Counted from the first letter of the stretch, positions 48,085-57,857 are shown. The stretch is DNA of 64,000 nt from Vibrio variabilis (GCF_003263785.1 NZ_JYJK01000105.1:1-64000); one strand, 5' to 3'. A program made the numbers and translations. The notes: generated by a model from the letters alone, not told the origin.

Positions 48085-48180
48085 TGACTTGCGGTCGTCT
48101 GTGGAGGCTTTCTAAAGTGTGTGGGCCCTGGACGCTAGGGAGCACCTAAATTGGGTTTGCGTGGTCACCGGAGCAAGGGA
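48085..48180. other. GC-rich structured-looking intergenic segment
   Basis: About 95 bases of unusually GC-rich sequence within a 480-base gap (47765-48244) between selO and cioA. Small hairpins such as CCCT-GGACGCT-AGGG and several CACC/GGTG pairs can form, but no known riboswitch pattern was recognised. It could be a cioA leader on the minus strand or a small RNA. The rest of the gap is AT-rich and holds the FNR-like box. Confidence 0.3.
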
Positions 48181-48193
48181 ATAAAAGTTATTA

Positions 48194-48222
48194 AAAAGCG
48201 AGCTTAAACTTTAAGCCCGCTT
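48194..48222 (-). terminator. terminator of selO
   Basis: AAGCGAGCTTAA / TTAAGCCCGCTT stem with one mismatch and a short loop, 22 bases past the selO stop and followed on the minus strand by an AT-rich exit (TTTTTAATAACTTTTATT). Confidence 0.75.
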
Positions 48223-48244
48223 CGACAAGTCATTGATATAGAGC

Positions 48245-49948
48245 TTACGAAGAGCAGCTGTAGTGTGTTACTCCTCCTATATCGAAAAGATCTAAAGGAC
48301 GACGTTGGTCATACTTTCCTTCTGTCTTTACCCCTTGTTCTCCATAGGGGTCAGCAAAGACCTGCTGCAACTCATGAATAAGCGAATAATCGCCCTTCTC
48401 TGCTTGCTTATACGCGGGTACGACCAACCATTCACGCCAAGTGAACTTAGGGTTTACTTGATTCATTCCAGCCGTTATCTCTTCTCCGGTTTTTGAGGAT
48501 GGAAGCTTTTCACGCCATTCATTAAACCAAATCTGCCAATCGGTCATGACCTCTTCATCAGGGTCGGTGTAAAAGCTTGGGGTAAGGGCAGAAGCATTCT
48601 CAGGTAATTTGGACAGCTCCCGGAAGAAAATCGTGTAATCAACGTGCGTCATCATCATGAGTTTGAAAAGGTTTTGCAGTAAGTCGCTATCAAACTCTTC
48701 GAGACCTAGCTTACTCGACCACATATCAGTGAGTTTCGTTTGCATCACTGTCGAAAACTCATCCTGAATTAGGCCTAGTTTTTCTACCGCCACTTCGTCA
48801 GAGGCGATTAGGGGCATCAATGCTGAACAAAAGGATTCGAAGTTTTTCTCTGCTGCTAGAGGCTGATTAAAAAACGCAAAATGGCGGCCGCCACCAGTCC
48901 ACGGCTGGAAGTATGGTTCGAAACGCTCACAAAAACCGAATGGACCATAGTCGAGAGTAAATCCACCAACAGCGCAGTTGTCACTGTTGAAATTGCCTTG
49001 GCAGAAACCAACGCGCATCCAGTGTGTCACTAATGTGGTCAAGCGCTCTCTAAACTCCGTGGCGAGTGCGAGTACTTTCTCTCTAAGAGGTAAACTTGAG
49101 TCTATCTGCTGTGAATATTCTCGCTCTATCGCGTACTCAACAATTTTTTCAAGCTCTTGCATCGCAGTTGGGTGAGCTTGGCTACGCGCTCGGCGAGCAA
49201 ACAACTCAATCTGTCCAACTCGCAAAAAGGAAGAGGCAACTCGGGTCGTAATGGCAACAGGGTTCGATACCATAATATCGGGATTCTCAGAGTGTGAGCC
49301 CTCTCGATACCAAGGGCGATCAACCGATTCTGATTGTGAGGCAAATAAACATAGCGAGCGTGTCGACGGAATACCAAGTGCGTGCATGAACTCTTGAGCT
49401 AGAAACTCACGCACGCTGGAGCGCAATACTGCTCTGCCATCAGCTCCACGGCAATAAGGGGTCGTACCGCCGCCTTTGAGTTGCATTTCCCAACGTTTGC
49501 CATTTAGTACACCTTCAAACACGGAAAGTGCGCGGCCGTCGCCATATCCATTTCCTGTGTTAAATGGGCATTGCTGGTTGTACTCGGTGCCATAAATGGA
49601 AAGTGCGTAGCCTGTTGCCCAGCCGTAGGGCTTCATTGGAGCAGGTACGCCGGACAAATCTCCAGAGAACATAGCTTCGAACTGTTTGTTTTGCGTCAGT
49701 GCCGGATCAATTCCTAGTTCAGCAAATAGGTTGGTACTGTGGCTAACGTAGACCGGATTTCCGATCGGTGTCGGCTTCACCGGAACATAGTGACCCGAGA
49801 ACACTTGTCGCGGCCAGTAGTCATCACCACAATCGGTTGCTTCAGGATCCGCATTTAGCGTCTCTAGTAGCGAGTAACTTGCCGTATTTGCAAACTCATC
49901 CATATCGGCAATCGAGTTTAGTGTCTCTGGTGATTTTGGTTCGCCCAT
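48245..49948 (-). CDS. selO: SelO-family protein AMPylase (YdiU)
   Basis: A SelO pseudokinase that transfers AMP from ATP to protein Ser, Thr or Tyr residues and is linked to redox stress. Key segments are GNGYGDGRALSVFEG, MQLKGGGTTPYCRGADGRA, the metal-binding NFNSDNCAVGG and TLDYGPFGF. The C-terminal tail ends HYSCSS, with Cys at the place where eukaryotic SelO has selenocysteine. An in-frame ATG at 49969 exists; ATG 49948 (MGEPKSPE) is equally possible and used here. Length is about 567 residues, near the family norm of roughly 480-570. Intact. Confidence 0.9.
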   Translation of the reverse strand: MGEPKSPETLNSIADMDEFANTASYSLLETLNADPEATDCGDDYWPRQVFSGHYVPVKPTPIGNPVYVSHSTNLFAELGIDPALTQNKQFEAMFSGDLSGVPAPMKPYGWATGYALSIYGTEYNQQCPFNTGNGYGDGRALSVFEGVLNGKRWEMQLKGGGTTPYCRGADGRAVLRSSVREFLAQEFMHALGIPSTRSLCLFASQSESVDRPWYREGSHSENPDIMVSNPVAITTRVASSFLRVGQIELFARRARSQAHPTAMQELEKIVEYAIEREYSQQIDSSLPLREKVLALATEFRERLTTLVTHWMRVGFCQGNFNSDNCAVGGFTLDYGPFGFCERFEPYFQPWTGGGRHFAFFNQPLAAEKNFESFCSALMPLIASDEVAVEKLGLIQDEFSTVMQTKLTDMWSSKLGLEEFDSDLLQNLFKLMMMTHVDYTIFFRELSKLPENASALTPSFYTDPDEEVMTDWQIWFNEWREKLPSSKTGEEITAGMNQVNPKFTWREWLVVPAYKQAEKGDYSLIHELQQVFADPYGEQGVKTEGKYDQRRPLDLFDIGGVTHYSCSS

Positions 49949-50161
49949 CGTCAATCCTACTCCGTGCAATGATGCGTGATATTCTTGTTGTCATGATACG
50001 AAGATAGCCAGCTAAAGCCCAATAACCTTATGATATAGTTTGATTCATTTAGATTTACCCTAAACAACCTATGGATATTGGCAAAAGATAGCCAAAGTAC
50101 TCTGCAATGACGTACTATCTTGGGTTCTTCGCATTCGCTTTTCTCTCAGTATGGATTATTA

Positions 50162-51340
50162 ATGGCTCAAGGAATTCGCTACAAAGTCATTCTTCTCGCG
50201 TGTCTCATTGTCAGTATCGGTCAACTCAGTATGGGGCTGGTACTTCCTTCACTACCTTGGATAGCGAAAGATTTTGGTATCAGCCTCGATCAGGCGCAGC
50301 TACTCGTCGGTATTTATCTACTCGGCTTTGGCCCGTCTCAGTTCATTTATGGTCCAATTTCAGATGCGATCGGCAGAAAAAAGGTTCTGCTCACCGGGCT
50401 GGTTATCGCACTGCTTGGCCTTGTGTTAATTATTACGATGAACCATTCGTTTGAAGGTATGGTTTTTGGTCGTTTTCTGCAAGGCATTGGCACTGGTTGT
50501 TGCGCGGTTCTCGCTCGAGCCTCAACGCGGGATCAGTTTAGTGGGGCTGAACTGCCCGTAGCCCTTTCTTATATTGCGATGGCCGCTTCCATCACGCCCG
50601 TGGTGGCACCAGTTTTAGGTGGGTTTATTAACTTTCACTTTGGTTGGAACATGGTGTTTGTGTCGCTATTTAGCTATGTTGCGCTCGCTTGGGTGGTTAT
50701 CACCATGCTGTTTAAAGAGACCATTGCTGAAAAGTCACCGCTCCCTTCATTTAAACGCGTTGTGACCCAGTATGAGGAGTTGCTCCGCTCTAGCTACTTC
50801 ATCAGCTTCGCGAGTATCAGTTGGCTCAATTTTAGCCTGATGATCACAGCTGTATCGGTCATGCCCTTTATCATGCAAAACCAAATCGGAATGAACTCGG
50901 ATGAATACGCATTGTGGGTGCTCATTCCAGCACTTGGTATGATTGGTGGAACCACTCTTTGCAATCGCGTTCGCCCAATCATTGGTACTAAAAAGATGCT
51001 GTTGTGTACTCCAGCTCTACACATTACGTCGGCGATTTGGTTGTTCGTTTGCCCGATGGAACCTTTGTATATCATGCTCGGGCAAATGCTGATGATATTA
51101 GGAAATGGCATCGCTCTACCTTGCGCACAGGCGATGGTGATGCTGCCGTACAAGAAACAAGCGGGGGCTGCGGCAGCGCTATCCGGTGGGGGACAAATGA
51201 TTGTCTCATCACTAGTCAGTATGAGTTTGGTTCAGCTCGGCCTAAGTCAGCCTTGGCATTTATCTGTTGTTATAACGCTATTTGCGATAGTGACGCTTAG
51301 TAATATTGTTCGTGGGTTTCGTGTTGCTCAGCCTCAATAG
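50162..51340 (+). CDS. MFS drug-efflux transporter, Bcr/CflA-EmrD type
   Basis: A 392-residue major-facilitator transporter with 12 helices of the Bcr/CflA (DHA1) group, probably a proton-driven drug exporter. It has the typical first helix (LIVSIGQLSMGLVLPSLPWIA), the motif A loop GPISDAIGRKKVLLTG and motif C-like GGFINFHFGWNMVF. The start at ATG 50162 gives the usual short N-terminus; an in-frame TTG at 50120 is unlikely. It diverges from selO and converges on rbsR. Substrate unknown. Confidence 0.88.
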   Translation: MAQGIRYKVILLACLIVSIGQLSMGLVLPSLPWIAKDFGISLDQAQLLVGIYLLGFGPSQFIYGPISDAIGRKKVLLTGLVIALLGLVLIITMNHSFEGMVFGRFLQGIGTGCCAVLARASTRDQFSGAELPVALSYIAMAASITPVVAPVLGGFINFHFGWNMVFVSLFSYVALAWVVITMLFKETIAEKSPLPSFKRVVTQYEELLRSSYFISFASISWLNFSLMITAVSVMPFIMQNQIGMNSDEYALWVLIPALGMIGGTTLCNRVRPIIGTKKMLLCTPALHITSAIWLFVCPMEPLYIMLGQMLMILGNGIALPCAQAMVMLPYKKQAGAAAALSGGGQMIVSSLVSMSLVQLGLSQPWHLSVVITLFAIVTLSNIVRGFRVAQPQ

Positions 51341-51356
51341 AGGCCGAATCGGAGTG

Positions 51357-52361
51357 TTAACCGAGTTTTTTGACACTATTTCGCATAACTAGTGAGGGTT
51401 CTAGTTGCACCACATCGGGTGTAAGACTGGTCTTCTCTATTTTCGCGAGTAGAGTTTCAACAGCCGCCTTACCCAAGCGATACTTAGGTTGATGAATCGT
51501 AGTGAGTGACGGTGACATGAACTTGGCAATGTGGATATCATCATACCCAATGATCGAAAGTTCGTTGGGAACATGTATCCCTTTTTCATGGGCAACATTG
51601 ATAGCTCCCATGGCCATCATGTCATTACAAATAAACAACGACGTTGGTAGTGCACCTCTGCTCATTAACTTTTCTAGGGATTTCGCGCCGCCATCACATT
51701 CAAAGTCCGACTCAACAATCCAGTCTGGATTAATAGCAATATGATGTTCTTTCAATGCCTTTTTGTACCCCTCATAACGCATAAGCGCTTGGTGGCGATT
51801 CAAAGGCCCGGTGATACAACCAATCTCTTTGTGGCCACTTTCAATTAGGTGCTTAGTGGCAAGATAACCACCAAGAAACGAGTTATCTTGGATCTTGTCG
51901 CTTTCAAAATGCATTGGCCCCCAATCCATCACAACCACGGGAATGGATGGGTACTGGTCAAAAATATCCAGCTTCTCCCCTTCAAGGGTTGAGCACATTA
52001 GAATCAGACCATCGACACGCTTTTGCAGTAGCGTATCGATGGACGCCTTCATGCGCTCGGTATCACCTTCGGTGTTGCAAAGAATGAGATTGTAGTTTTG
52101 ATGATAACAGCTGCGTTCGACCCCTTTTACTACCTCACCAAAAAACGGGTTGGTTGAGGTAGTCACTAACATTCCAATTGTTCGTGTACGATTCATTTTT
52201 AAGCTGCGCGCCAAGGCAGAAGGCGCGTAGTTGAGCTCCTTCGCTGCACTGTTTACGCGCTCAGAAATCTCTTCACTAACGAATCGTGTTTTATTGATGA
52301 CATGACTTACGGTTGAGGTAGACACTCCCGCGAGTCTTGCTATGTCCTTCATCGTTGCCAT
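51357..52361 (-). CDS. rbsR: ribose operon repressor RbsR (LacI family)
   Basis: A 334-residue LacI-family repressor with the HTH ATMKDIARLAGVSTSTVSHVIN at the N-terminus, the hinge YAPSALARSLKMNRT and a periplasmic-binding-like sugar domain (TNPFFGEVVKGVE). It should bind the two identical palindromes before rbsD and release them with ribose. It is the last gene of the operon, 54 bases after rbsK. GGAG precedes ATG 52361. Intact. Confidence 0.93.
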   Translation of the reverse strand: MATMKDIARLAGVSTSTVSHVINKTRFVSEEISERVNSAAKELNYAPSALARSLKMNRTRTIGMLVTTSTNPFFGEVVKGVERSCYHQNYNLILCNTEGDTERMKASIDTLLQKRVDGLILMCSTLEGEKLDIFDQYPSIPVVVMDWGPMHFESDKIQDNSFLGGYLATKHLIESGHKEIGCITGPLNRHQALMRYEGYKKALKEHHIAINPDWIVESDFECDGGAKSLEKLMSRGALPTSLFICNDMMAMGAINVAHEKGIHVPNELSIIGYDDIHIAKFMSPSLTTIHQPKYRLGKAAVETLLAKIEKTSLTPDVVQLEPSLVMRNSVKKLG

Positions 52362-52415
52362 CGGGCAAGGGTCTCCACTGCTTCTTCTTATAATTGAGCG
52401 AGTTAGTTTCTCAAC

Positions 52416-53336
52416 TTAGGCTTGCTGCTCTAAAAACTGTTGTACTTCATCTAGCGTCGGAATGGAAGTCTGCGCGCCAAATCGAGTCACTGAAATAGCC
52501 GCTGCTGCATGAGCAAATACAATCGCCTCTTCGATGGACTTACCTTCGATTAGTCCTGTCACCAAAGCACCGTTAAAGGTATCGCCTGCGGCAGTGGTAT
52601 CCGTTGCTTCAACTTTGAAGCCTGGGATTCGTTCACCACGACCATTTTGGCTCAGCCATACACCTTTCGAGCCTAAAGTGATCATGACAATTTCAATGCC
52701 CTTACGATGCAGAGCATTTGCCGCTTTTTGTGCCGACTCATCATCGTTGACCGTTATTCCGGTCAGGACTTCTGCTTCGGTTTCATTTGGCGTAATGACA
52801 TCTACACAGCTTAGTAATGAGTCTGGGAGTTCTCTCGCTGGCGCAGGGTTGAGGACGACGTTAGTCTTTGCAGCCTTTGCAATTTTTGCTGCGTATTCGA
52901 TGCCTTCAATTGGTGTTTCTAATTGAGTTAACAGGTAATTCGCACCTTCGATCAAACCCTTATGTGGCTCAACACGTGCTGTCGTTAGTTTTGCGTTGGC
53001 TTCTGCTGAAATGCAGATGCTGTTCTCTCCACTTTCAGCTACCTGAATCATGGCAATACCGGTCGGCGTGCCTGGCTCTAATTGAACACCCGCGATGTTG
53101 ATACCATCAGCTTTGAATGCTTCGCGAATATTAATACCAAATGCATCATCACCTACACAGGCGATAAAGCCAGTGTCGCCGCCTAGTCTTGCAGCCGCAA
53201 CGGCTTGGTTCGCCCCTTTACCGCCAGGAATAACTTGGTAATTAGCACCATGTAGCGTTTCTCCAGGACGAGGGAAAGAAGGAACTTGCAGAACGTGGTC
53301 TGCATTCACACTACCCAGCACAATGAGTTTATTCAT
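52416..53336 (-). CDS. rbsK: ribokinase
   Basis: A 306-residue PfkB-family kinase that phosphorylates ribose to ribose 5-phosphate. Motifs are VNADHVLQVPSFPRPGETL, GGKGANQAVAAARLGGD and the catalytic DTTAAGDTFNGALVTG with the base Asp. It is separated from rbsB by 190 bases with a strong hairpin. AAGGAAC precedes ATG 53336. Intact. Confidence 0.94.
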   Translation of the reverse strand: MNKLIVLGSVNADHVLQVPSFPRPGETLHGANYQVIPGGKGANQAVAAARLGGDTGFIACVGDDAFGINIREAFKADGINIAGVQLEPGTPTGIAMIQVAESGENSICISAEANAKLTTARVEPHKGLIEGANYLLTQLETPIEGIEYAAKIAKAAKTNVVLNPAPARELPDSLLSCVDVITPNETEAEVLTGITVNDDESAQKAANALHRKGIEIVMITLGSKGVWLSQNGRGERIPGFKVEATDTTAAGDTFNGALVTGLIEGKSIEEAIVFAHAAAAISVTRFGAQTSIPTLDEVQQFLEQQA

Positions 53337-53469
53337 ACTTTGTTCCTTTTAACTCTTTTGTTGGTTACTGATTTTTGAGTATCAGTTTGATAGATAACTT
53401 GGGGTTGCCTTGGGGTGGCAAGCCGAAGGTATCTGGGTTTTATGAAGCGATGCGCAGCGAGCCTTTGAG

Positions 53470-53494
53470 TTCCTCCCCTTTATAAGGGGAGGAA
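53470..53494 (-). other. hairpin between rbsB and rbsK
   Basis: Perfect 11-pair stem TTCCTCCCCTT / AAGGGGAGGAA with a three-base loop and no U-tract. Sitting after the binding-protein gene, it is well placed to protect the rbsDACB mRNA from 3' exonucleases and lower kinase expression. A second small hairpin (GGCTTGCC / GGTTGCC type) lies near 53405-53422. Confidence 0.7.
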
Positions 53495-53526
53495 TTACTG
53501 GCTGGCTCCTTTCGTCGCTTCGCCTA

Positions 53527-54404
53527 TTACTCAGCGACGACTTTTAGAGGTACTGGGATGTACTCTTCTACTTTTTCACCTTTCAGTACTTTGTCAGCGG
53601 TTTCCACACCTAGTACACCGATCATGTCTGGTTGCTGTGCGATTGTTGCTGCTAGTTTGCCGCGTTTCACCGCTGCCATACCGTCTTCAGTGCCATCGAA
53701 GCCAACGATCATAACGTCTTTACCTGCCGCTTGAACTGCGCGAAGTGCACCGAGTGCCATTTCGTCGTTCTGTGCGAATACCGCTTGTACATCTGGGTTC
53801 GCGGCTAGAAGGTTTTCCATGACGTTTAGACCTTTAGTACGGTCGAAATCCGCTGGTTGGCTAGCAAGCAGTTCCATTTGAGAACCTTTTACTGAGTTCA
53901 TGAAGCCTTCACCACGCTCACGTGCAGCTGACGTGCCCGCAATACCTTCTAGTTGGATAACTTTCGCCTTCTCGCCTACTTTCTCCATGATGTAGTGACC
54001 AGCCATCTCACCACCCACCACGTTGTCTGATGCAATGTGGCTCACTACATCACCACGCTAGCACCACGGTCAAGCGTTAGAACAGGAATGTTCGAGCGGT
54101 TTGCCATGCGGATAGCATTGGATACTGCATCTGAATCTGTTGGGTTGATTAGAATTGCCTTAACGCCACGTACCGTTAAATCTTCGATGTTTGATAGCTC
54201 TTTGCTTGGGTCATTTTGCGAGTCCAAAACGATTAGGTTGTAACCTAAATCCTTGGCTTTCGCTTCCGCGCCCTCTTTCATCGTTACGAAGAACGGGTTG
54301 TTAAGCGTAGAGACAACAATCGCCATCGTGTCTTGTGCTGATGCAGCTGTAGACATAGAAGCAGATAGCACGGCAGCAGAGATTAAAGTGGCTAGTTTTT
54401 TCAT
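53527..54404 (-). CDS. rbsB: ribose periplasmic binding protein, frame interrupted
   Basis: Ribose-binding protein of the RbsDACBK transporter. A signal peptide ending ASAQ precedes DTMAIVVSTLNNPFFVTMKEG. Binding-site segments VLDSQNDPSKELSN and INPTDSDAV come before the break, and QNDEMALGALRAVQAAGKD after it. The loss at G54057 (CC to C on the coding strand) cuts the frame after RGAS; restored it reads ASRGDVVSHIASDNVVGG, about 292 residues, the normal length. AGGAC precedes ATG 54404. Confidence 0.93.
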
Positions 54405-54482
54405 CGTTTTAGTCCTTTGTGTAGGGGGCGGCTCAACTCATTGTCGAGCCTGTTATTGTAAATAATCTAGTGTTAATCGAGG

Positions 54483-55475
54483 TTACTTGTTTTTGTTGTC
54501 TACCAGTACCGCAAGCAAGATAACTACGGCTTTTGCGATCATTTGGTAGTAAGAAGAAACGTCCAATAGGTTGAGTGCGTTGTTCAAGAAGCCGATGATC
54601 AGAGCACCAATTAGCGTACCCATAATTCGACCTTTACCACCCATTAAGCTGGTACCACCGAGAACAACCGCCGCGATAGCATCAAGCTCATATCCCATAC
54701 CCGCGGTAGGCTGAGCGGATGACAGACGAGAGGTCACGATAATGCCAGCCAGTGCTGCAAGCAGACCACAGATGGCGTAAACACCAATCTTCACTTTGTC
54801 GACATTGATACCAGACAAACGAGTCGCGGATTCGTTACCACCTAGCGCGTAAACGTAACGACCAAAGCGAGTGTGGTTAAGTAGATACCAAACAGAAGCG
54901 AATACGACGACCATAATCCAAACTGGAACTGGGATGCCCAAAGCGTAACCGGTACCAAACCATGCAAATGCGTCAGCCGTATCCGTAAAGCCTGTCGAGA
55001 TTGGACGTCCGTCGGTGTACACCATGGTCACACCACGCAGAAGCGTCATAGTCACTAAGGAAGCGATAAACGCCTGAACCTTACCTTTTGCAATGATAAT
55101 ACCGCTGATGGCACCGAGAGCTGCACCCGCTAGAAGCGCGGTTGGAACCGCGATCAATACCGGAACTTCCATCGCTATCAAACTGGCCGCAAACGCGCCG
55201 CAAAGTGCGAGTACAGAACCAACACTCAAGTCGATGCCGGCAGTTAAGATGACCAATGTCATACCCACTGCGATAATGGCGTTCACAGAGGTTTGACGCA
55301 GGATGTTCATAATATTATCGACGGTGAAAAAGTTCGGGTTTAGAAAAGAAACCACGATTATTAGGAAGATAAGCGCAATCAGTGATTTTTGCTCAATCAA
55401 CCATTCTTTATTGAAAAGAGGTTTTTTGTTTTCCATCTCAACGCTCATCTCTTTGTTGATGGTTTTATTGTTCAT
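54483..55475 (-). CDS. rbsC: ribose ABC transporter permease
   Basis: A 330-residue membrane permease of the ribose importer with about ten helices. The typical start NPNFFTVDNIMNILRQTS and the helices VNAIIAVGMTLVILTAGIDLSVGS and LGGTSLMGGKGRIMGTLIG are present. It overlaps rbsA by four bases (ATGA). Intact. Confidence 0.95.
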   Translation of the reverse strand: MNNKTINKEMSVEMENKKPLFNKEWLIEQKSLIALIFLIIVVSFLNPNFFTVDNIMNILRQTSVNAIIAVGMTLVILTAGIDLSVGSVLALCGAFAASLIAMEVPVLIAVPTALLAGAALGAISGIIIAKGKVQAFIASLVTMTLLRGVTMVYTDGRPISTGFTDTADAFAWFGTGYALGIPVPVWIMVVVFASVWYLLNHTRFGRYVYALGGNESATRLSGINVDKVKIGVYAICGLLAALAGIIVTSRLSSAQPTAGMGYELDAIAAVVLGGTSLMGGKGRIMGTLIGALIIGFLNNALNLLDVSSYYQMIAKAVVILLAVLVDNKNK

Positions 55476-56977
55476 GCTGCTTCCTCATTGACATTTTTAC
55501 CGACAGCGCATGCGAGTAGTTTTTCTTGATCCGCATCCTGAGCCATAAACTCACCGCTTATGTGCCCTTCATGCATCACCAAAATTCGATCGCTCATGCC
55601 GAGTACTTCTGGCATTTCAGATGACACCAAAATGATGCTCATGCCATCTGCTTTAAATTTGTTGATTAGTTGGTAGATTTCTTTCTTCGCGCCCACATCG
55701 ACACCGCGTGTTGGCTCATCCAAAATGAGAACTTTAGGTTTGGTCATCAGTCCTTTGGCAATCGCCACTTTCTGTTGGTTACCGCCTGATAAGTTGCCAA
55801 TAATCTGATCGCGTGTTGGCGTTTTAATGTTGAATAGCTTAATGAAGTCTTCAACAGCCACCACTTCTTCACTGTGTTGAATTTGCATGCCTTTAGACAG
55901 CTGCTCCAATGCGCAAATCGACATGTTTTCTTTTACTGATAAGCCCAGAACCAAACCATCGCCTTTGCGATCCTCTGAAATGTATGCGATACCGTTGGCA
56001 AGACCTTCTTGAGGACTATCTGGATTGATCGTTTTGCCGTTGAGAATTACCTCACCCGATTGACGTTTTAGTGCGCCATAGATGATTTTCATCAGCTCTG
56101 TGCGCCCTGCGCCCATCAAACCGGAAATGCCAAGAATTTCACCTTGATCCAGAGAGAAACTCACGTCATTGACGCCAGGACCTGAAAGGTTTTTTACTTC
56201 GAGGCTGGTTTTACCGTGAACGGCATCGATTCGCGGATATTGCTCATCAAGCTTACGACCCACCATCATTTCGATCAGCGTATCTTCATCGGTTTCAGCC
56301 ACAGTGCGCTGACCAATAAATTTACCGTCACGTAACACCGTAATATCATCGCAAATCTCGAAGATTTCTTTGAGACGGTGTGAGATGTAAACAATCCCGC
56401 AGCCTTGTTCGCGCAGTTCGTTGATCACGCTAAATAGCGATTCCGTCTCAGTATCGGTAAGTGCATCGGTGGGTTCATCCATAATGATGACCTTTGACTC
56501 AAATGACAGTGCTTTCGCAATTTCTACCATTTGCTGCTCACCAAGACTAAGCTCGCCAAGCGGTGTCTTGGCGCTATGTTTCACGTTTAGTCTCGCCAAT
56601 AGGCGATCTGCCTCGGCATACATCTGCGACCATAAAATGCGACCAAACGCATTGGTTTTTTCACGGCCTAGGAAGATATTTTCTGCAATAGTGAGCTCAG
56701 GAATAAGATTGAGCTCTTGGTGAATGATACTGATTCCCGCTTGCTGAGAATCACGCGGACCTTTAAAGGAAACGTCTTGGTCTTGATAGCGAAGTTCGCC
56801 AGAATCTTTTGAATAGATACCCGTCAGCACTTTCATAAGCGTCGATTTACCCGCGCCGTTTTCACCAAGCAATGCCATCACTTTTCCGGGATACACATTT
56901 AAGCTGGCTTTATCCAAAGCTTTCACTCCCGGGAAAGCTTTTTCAATCTCGCTGAGTTGTAAAATGGGTTGCAGCAT
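55472..56977 (-). CDS. rbsA: ribose ABC transporter ATPase
   Basis: A 501-residue double ATP-binding protein. The first half has Walker A GENGAGKST, signature LSLGEQQMVEIAKAL and Walker B VIIMDEPT. The second half has the family's degenerate Walker A (GLMGAGRTE), signature LSGGNQQKVAIAKGL and LILDEPTRGVDVGAK. It powers ribose uptake with RbsC and RbsB. Intact. Confidence 0.95.
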   Translation of the reverse strand: MLQPILQLSEIEKAFPGVKALDKASLNVYPGKVMALLGENGAGKSTLMKVLTGIYSKDSGELRYQDQDVSFKGPRDSQQAGISIIHQELNLIPELTIAENIFLGREKTNAFGRILWSQMYAEADRLLARLNVKHSAKTPLGELSLGEQQMVEIAKALSFESKVIIMDEPTDALTDTETESLFSVINELREQGCGIVYISHRLKEIFEICDDITVLRDGKFIGQRTVAETDEDTLIEMMVGRKLDEQYPRIDAVHGKTSLEVKNLSGPGVNDVSFSLDQGEILGISGLMGAGRTELMKIIYGALKRQSGEVILNGKTINPDSPQEGLANGIAYISEDRKGDGLVLGLSVKENMSICALEQLSKGMQIQHSEEVVAVEDFIKLFNIKTPTRDQIIGNLSGGNQQKVAIAKGLMTKPKVLILDEPTRGVDVGAKKEIYQLINKFKADGMSIILVSSEMPEVLGMSDRILVMHEGHISGEFMAQDADQEKLLACAVGKNVNEEAA

Positions 56978-57026
56978 GAGGATGTCCTGTATATTTCGCT
57001 GAACTGAACTCGTAATAGGTGGCGCT

Positions 57027-57446
57027 TTAAAAGACGACGCCAGCTTGGAAAATCACATTGGCGTACGGTGTACACTCGCCCGTTCTCACTACAGCTCTTG
57101 AATCTAGAGTTTTTGTCTTAAAGTCTTCGTGAGAAACATAAGAAATCGAAATTGCTTTACCGCTTGTTTCTCGCTCCTGCTCAATCACGGATAACAAAGC
57201 ATCATGCAACTCAGGGCTCACTTGCTTAAACTCTTCCGCCAAGACAACACCTTCAATCTGAGCCTCAGAAAGGTACACTTTTACCGTATCCAAAAACGCT
57301 GGAACGCCATGAGTCAGAGCGAGATCAATACGCTGAACTTCATCAGCAATCGGAAGGCCAGCGTCACAAATCGTTACCTCATCGGTATGACCCAATGTCG
57401 ACACCAAATAAGAGAGTTCTGAATTTATTAGGGAACTTTTTTTCAT
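57027..57446 (-). CDS. rbsD: D-ribose pyranase
   Basis: A 139-residue mutarotase converting beta-pyranose to furanose ribose. It begins MKKSSLINSELSYLVSTLGHTD with the conserved His, then CDAGLPI and the C-terminal RTGECTPYANVI. ATG 57446 gives the E. coli length of 139; a longer frame from 57515 adds an unlikely 23 residues. It is the first gene of rbsDACBKR. Confidence 0.94.
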   Translation of the reverse strand: MKKSSLINSELSYLVSTLGHTDEVTICDAGLPIADEVQRIDLALTHGVPAFLDTVKVYLSEAQIEGVVLAEEFKQVSPELHDALLSVIEQERETSGKAISISYVSHEDFKTKTLDSRAVVRTGECTPYANVIFQAGVVF

Positions 57447-57557
57447 TTTTATACCTGCTTCATGCGGCTTTATTAAGTCTGTAGGGCTTGAATAACCATC
57501 AAACAACGGTTTCAAAAGTAGAGGGCATCACTACCTGGTCGCTGTTGATAAAACAAT

Positions 57558-57575
57558 CATCGAAACGTTTCGATG
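57558..57575 (-). promoter_or_regulatory. RbsR operator 1
   Basis: Perfect palindrome CATCGAAACGTTTCGATG, of the LacI-family half-site type, lying next to a possible -10 (TAGGAT on the minus strand, 57579-57584) and over the predicted start point. Confidence 0.85.
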
Positions 57576-57620
57576 ACAATCCTAGCGTAGAGAGTGTAAA
57601 GATCGAGAGAGGTAGCATTT

Positions 57621-57642
57621 AACTGTGATTTAGATCGCTTCA
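57621..57642 (-). promoter_or_regulatory. CRP-like site of the rbs promoter
   Basis: TGTGA-N6-TCGCT: one perfect and one partial half-site. Its centre is about 60 bases upstream of the predicted rbs start, the spacing of a class I CRP promoter. It lies between the two operators, touching the upstream one. Confidence 0.55.
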
Positions 57643-57658
57643 TCGAAACGTTTCGATG
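57641..57658 (-). promoter_or_regulatory. RbsR operator 2
   Basis: Second, identical copy of CATCGAAACGTTTCGATG. The repeats start 83 bases apart, about eight helical turns, which would allow RbsR to loop the DNA. The remaining 200 bases to the next gene (57659-57857) show nothing recognisable. Confidence 0.85.
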
Positions 57659-57857
57659 CATTTTTCGTGAATGGATTCAAATTCCCATTCAGAGAGATTT
57701 TTGACTGGACAAAGAGAGTATGAAAGTAGCTTCATGCCCCACAAATAAGGCTTAGTCGGGCACTGAATAGGATAAAAATCAAAGAGAGTGAATAGCTACA
57801 CCCAAGTAATCTCAAGACTCAGATATCTAGAGATTGACCTGGATAAAATTATGCGAA

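Noticed and set aside
48085..48180. A c-di-GMP or guanidine riboswitch
   Set aside because: The conserved cores of those classes are not present, and gene context does not fit.
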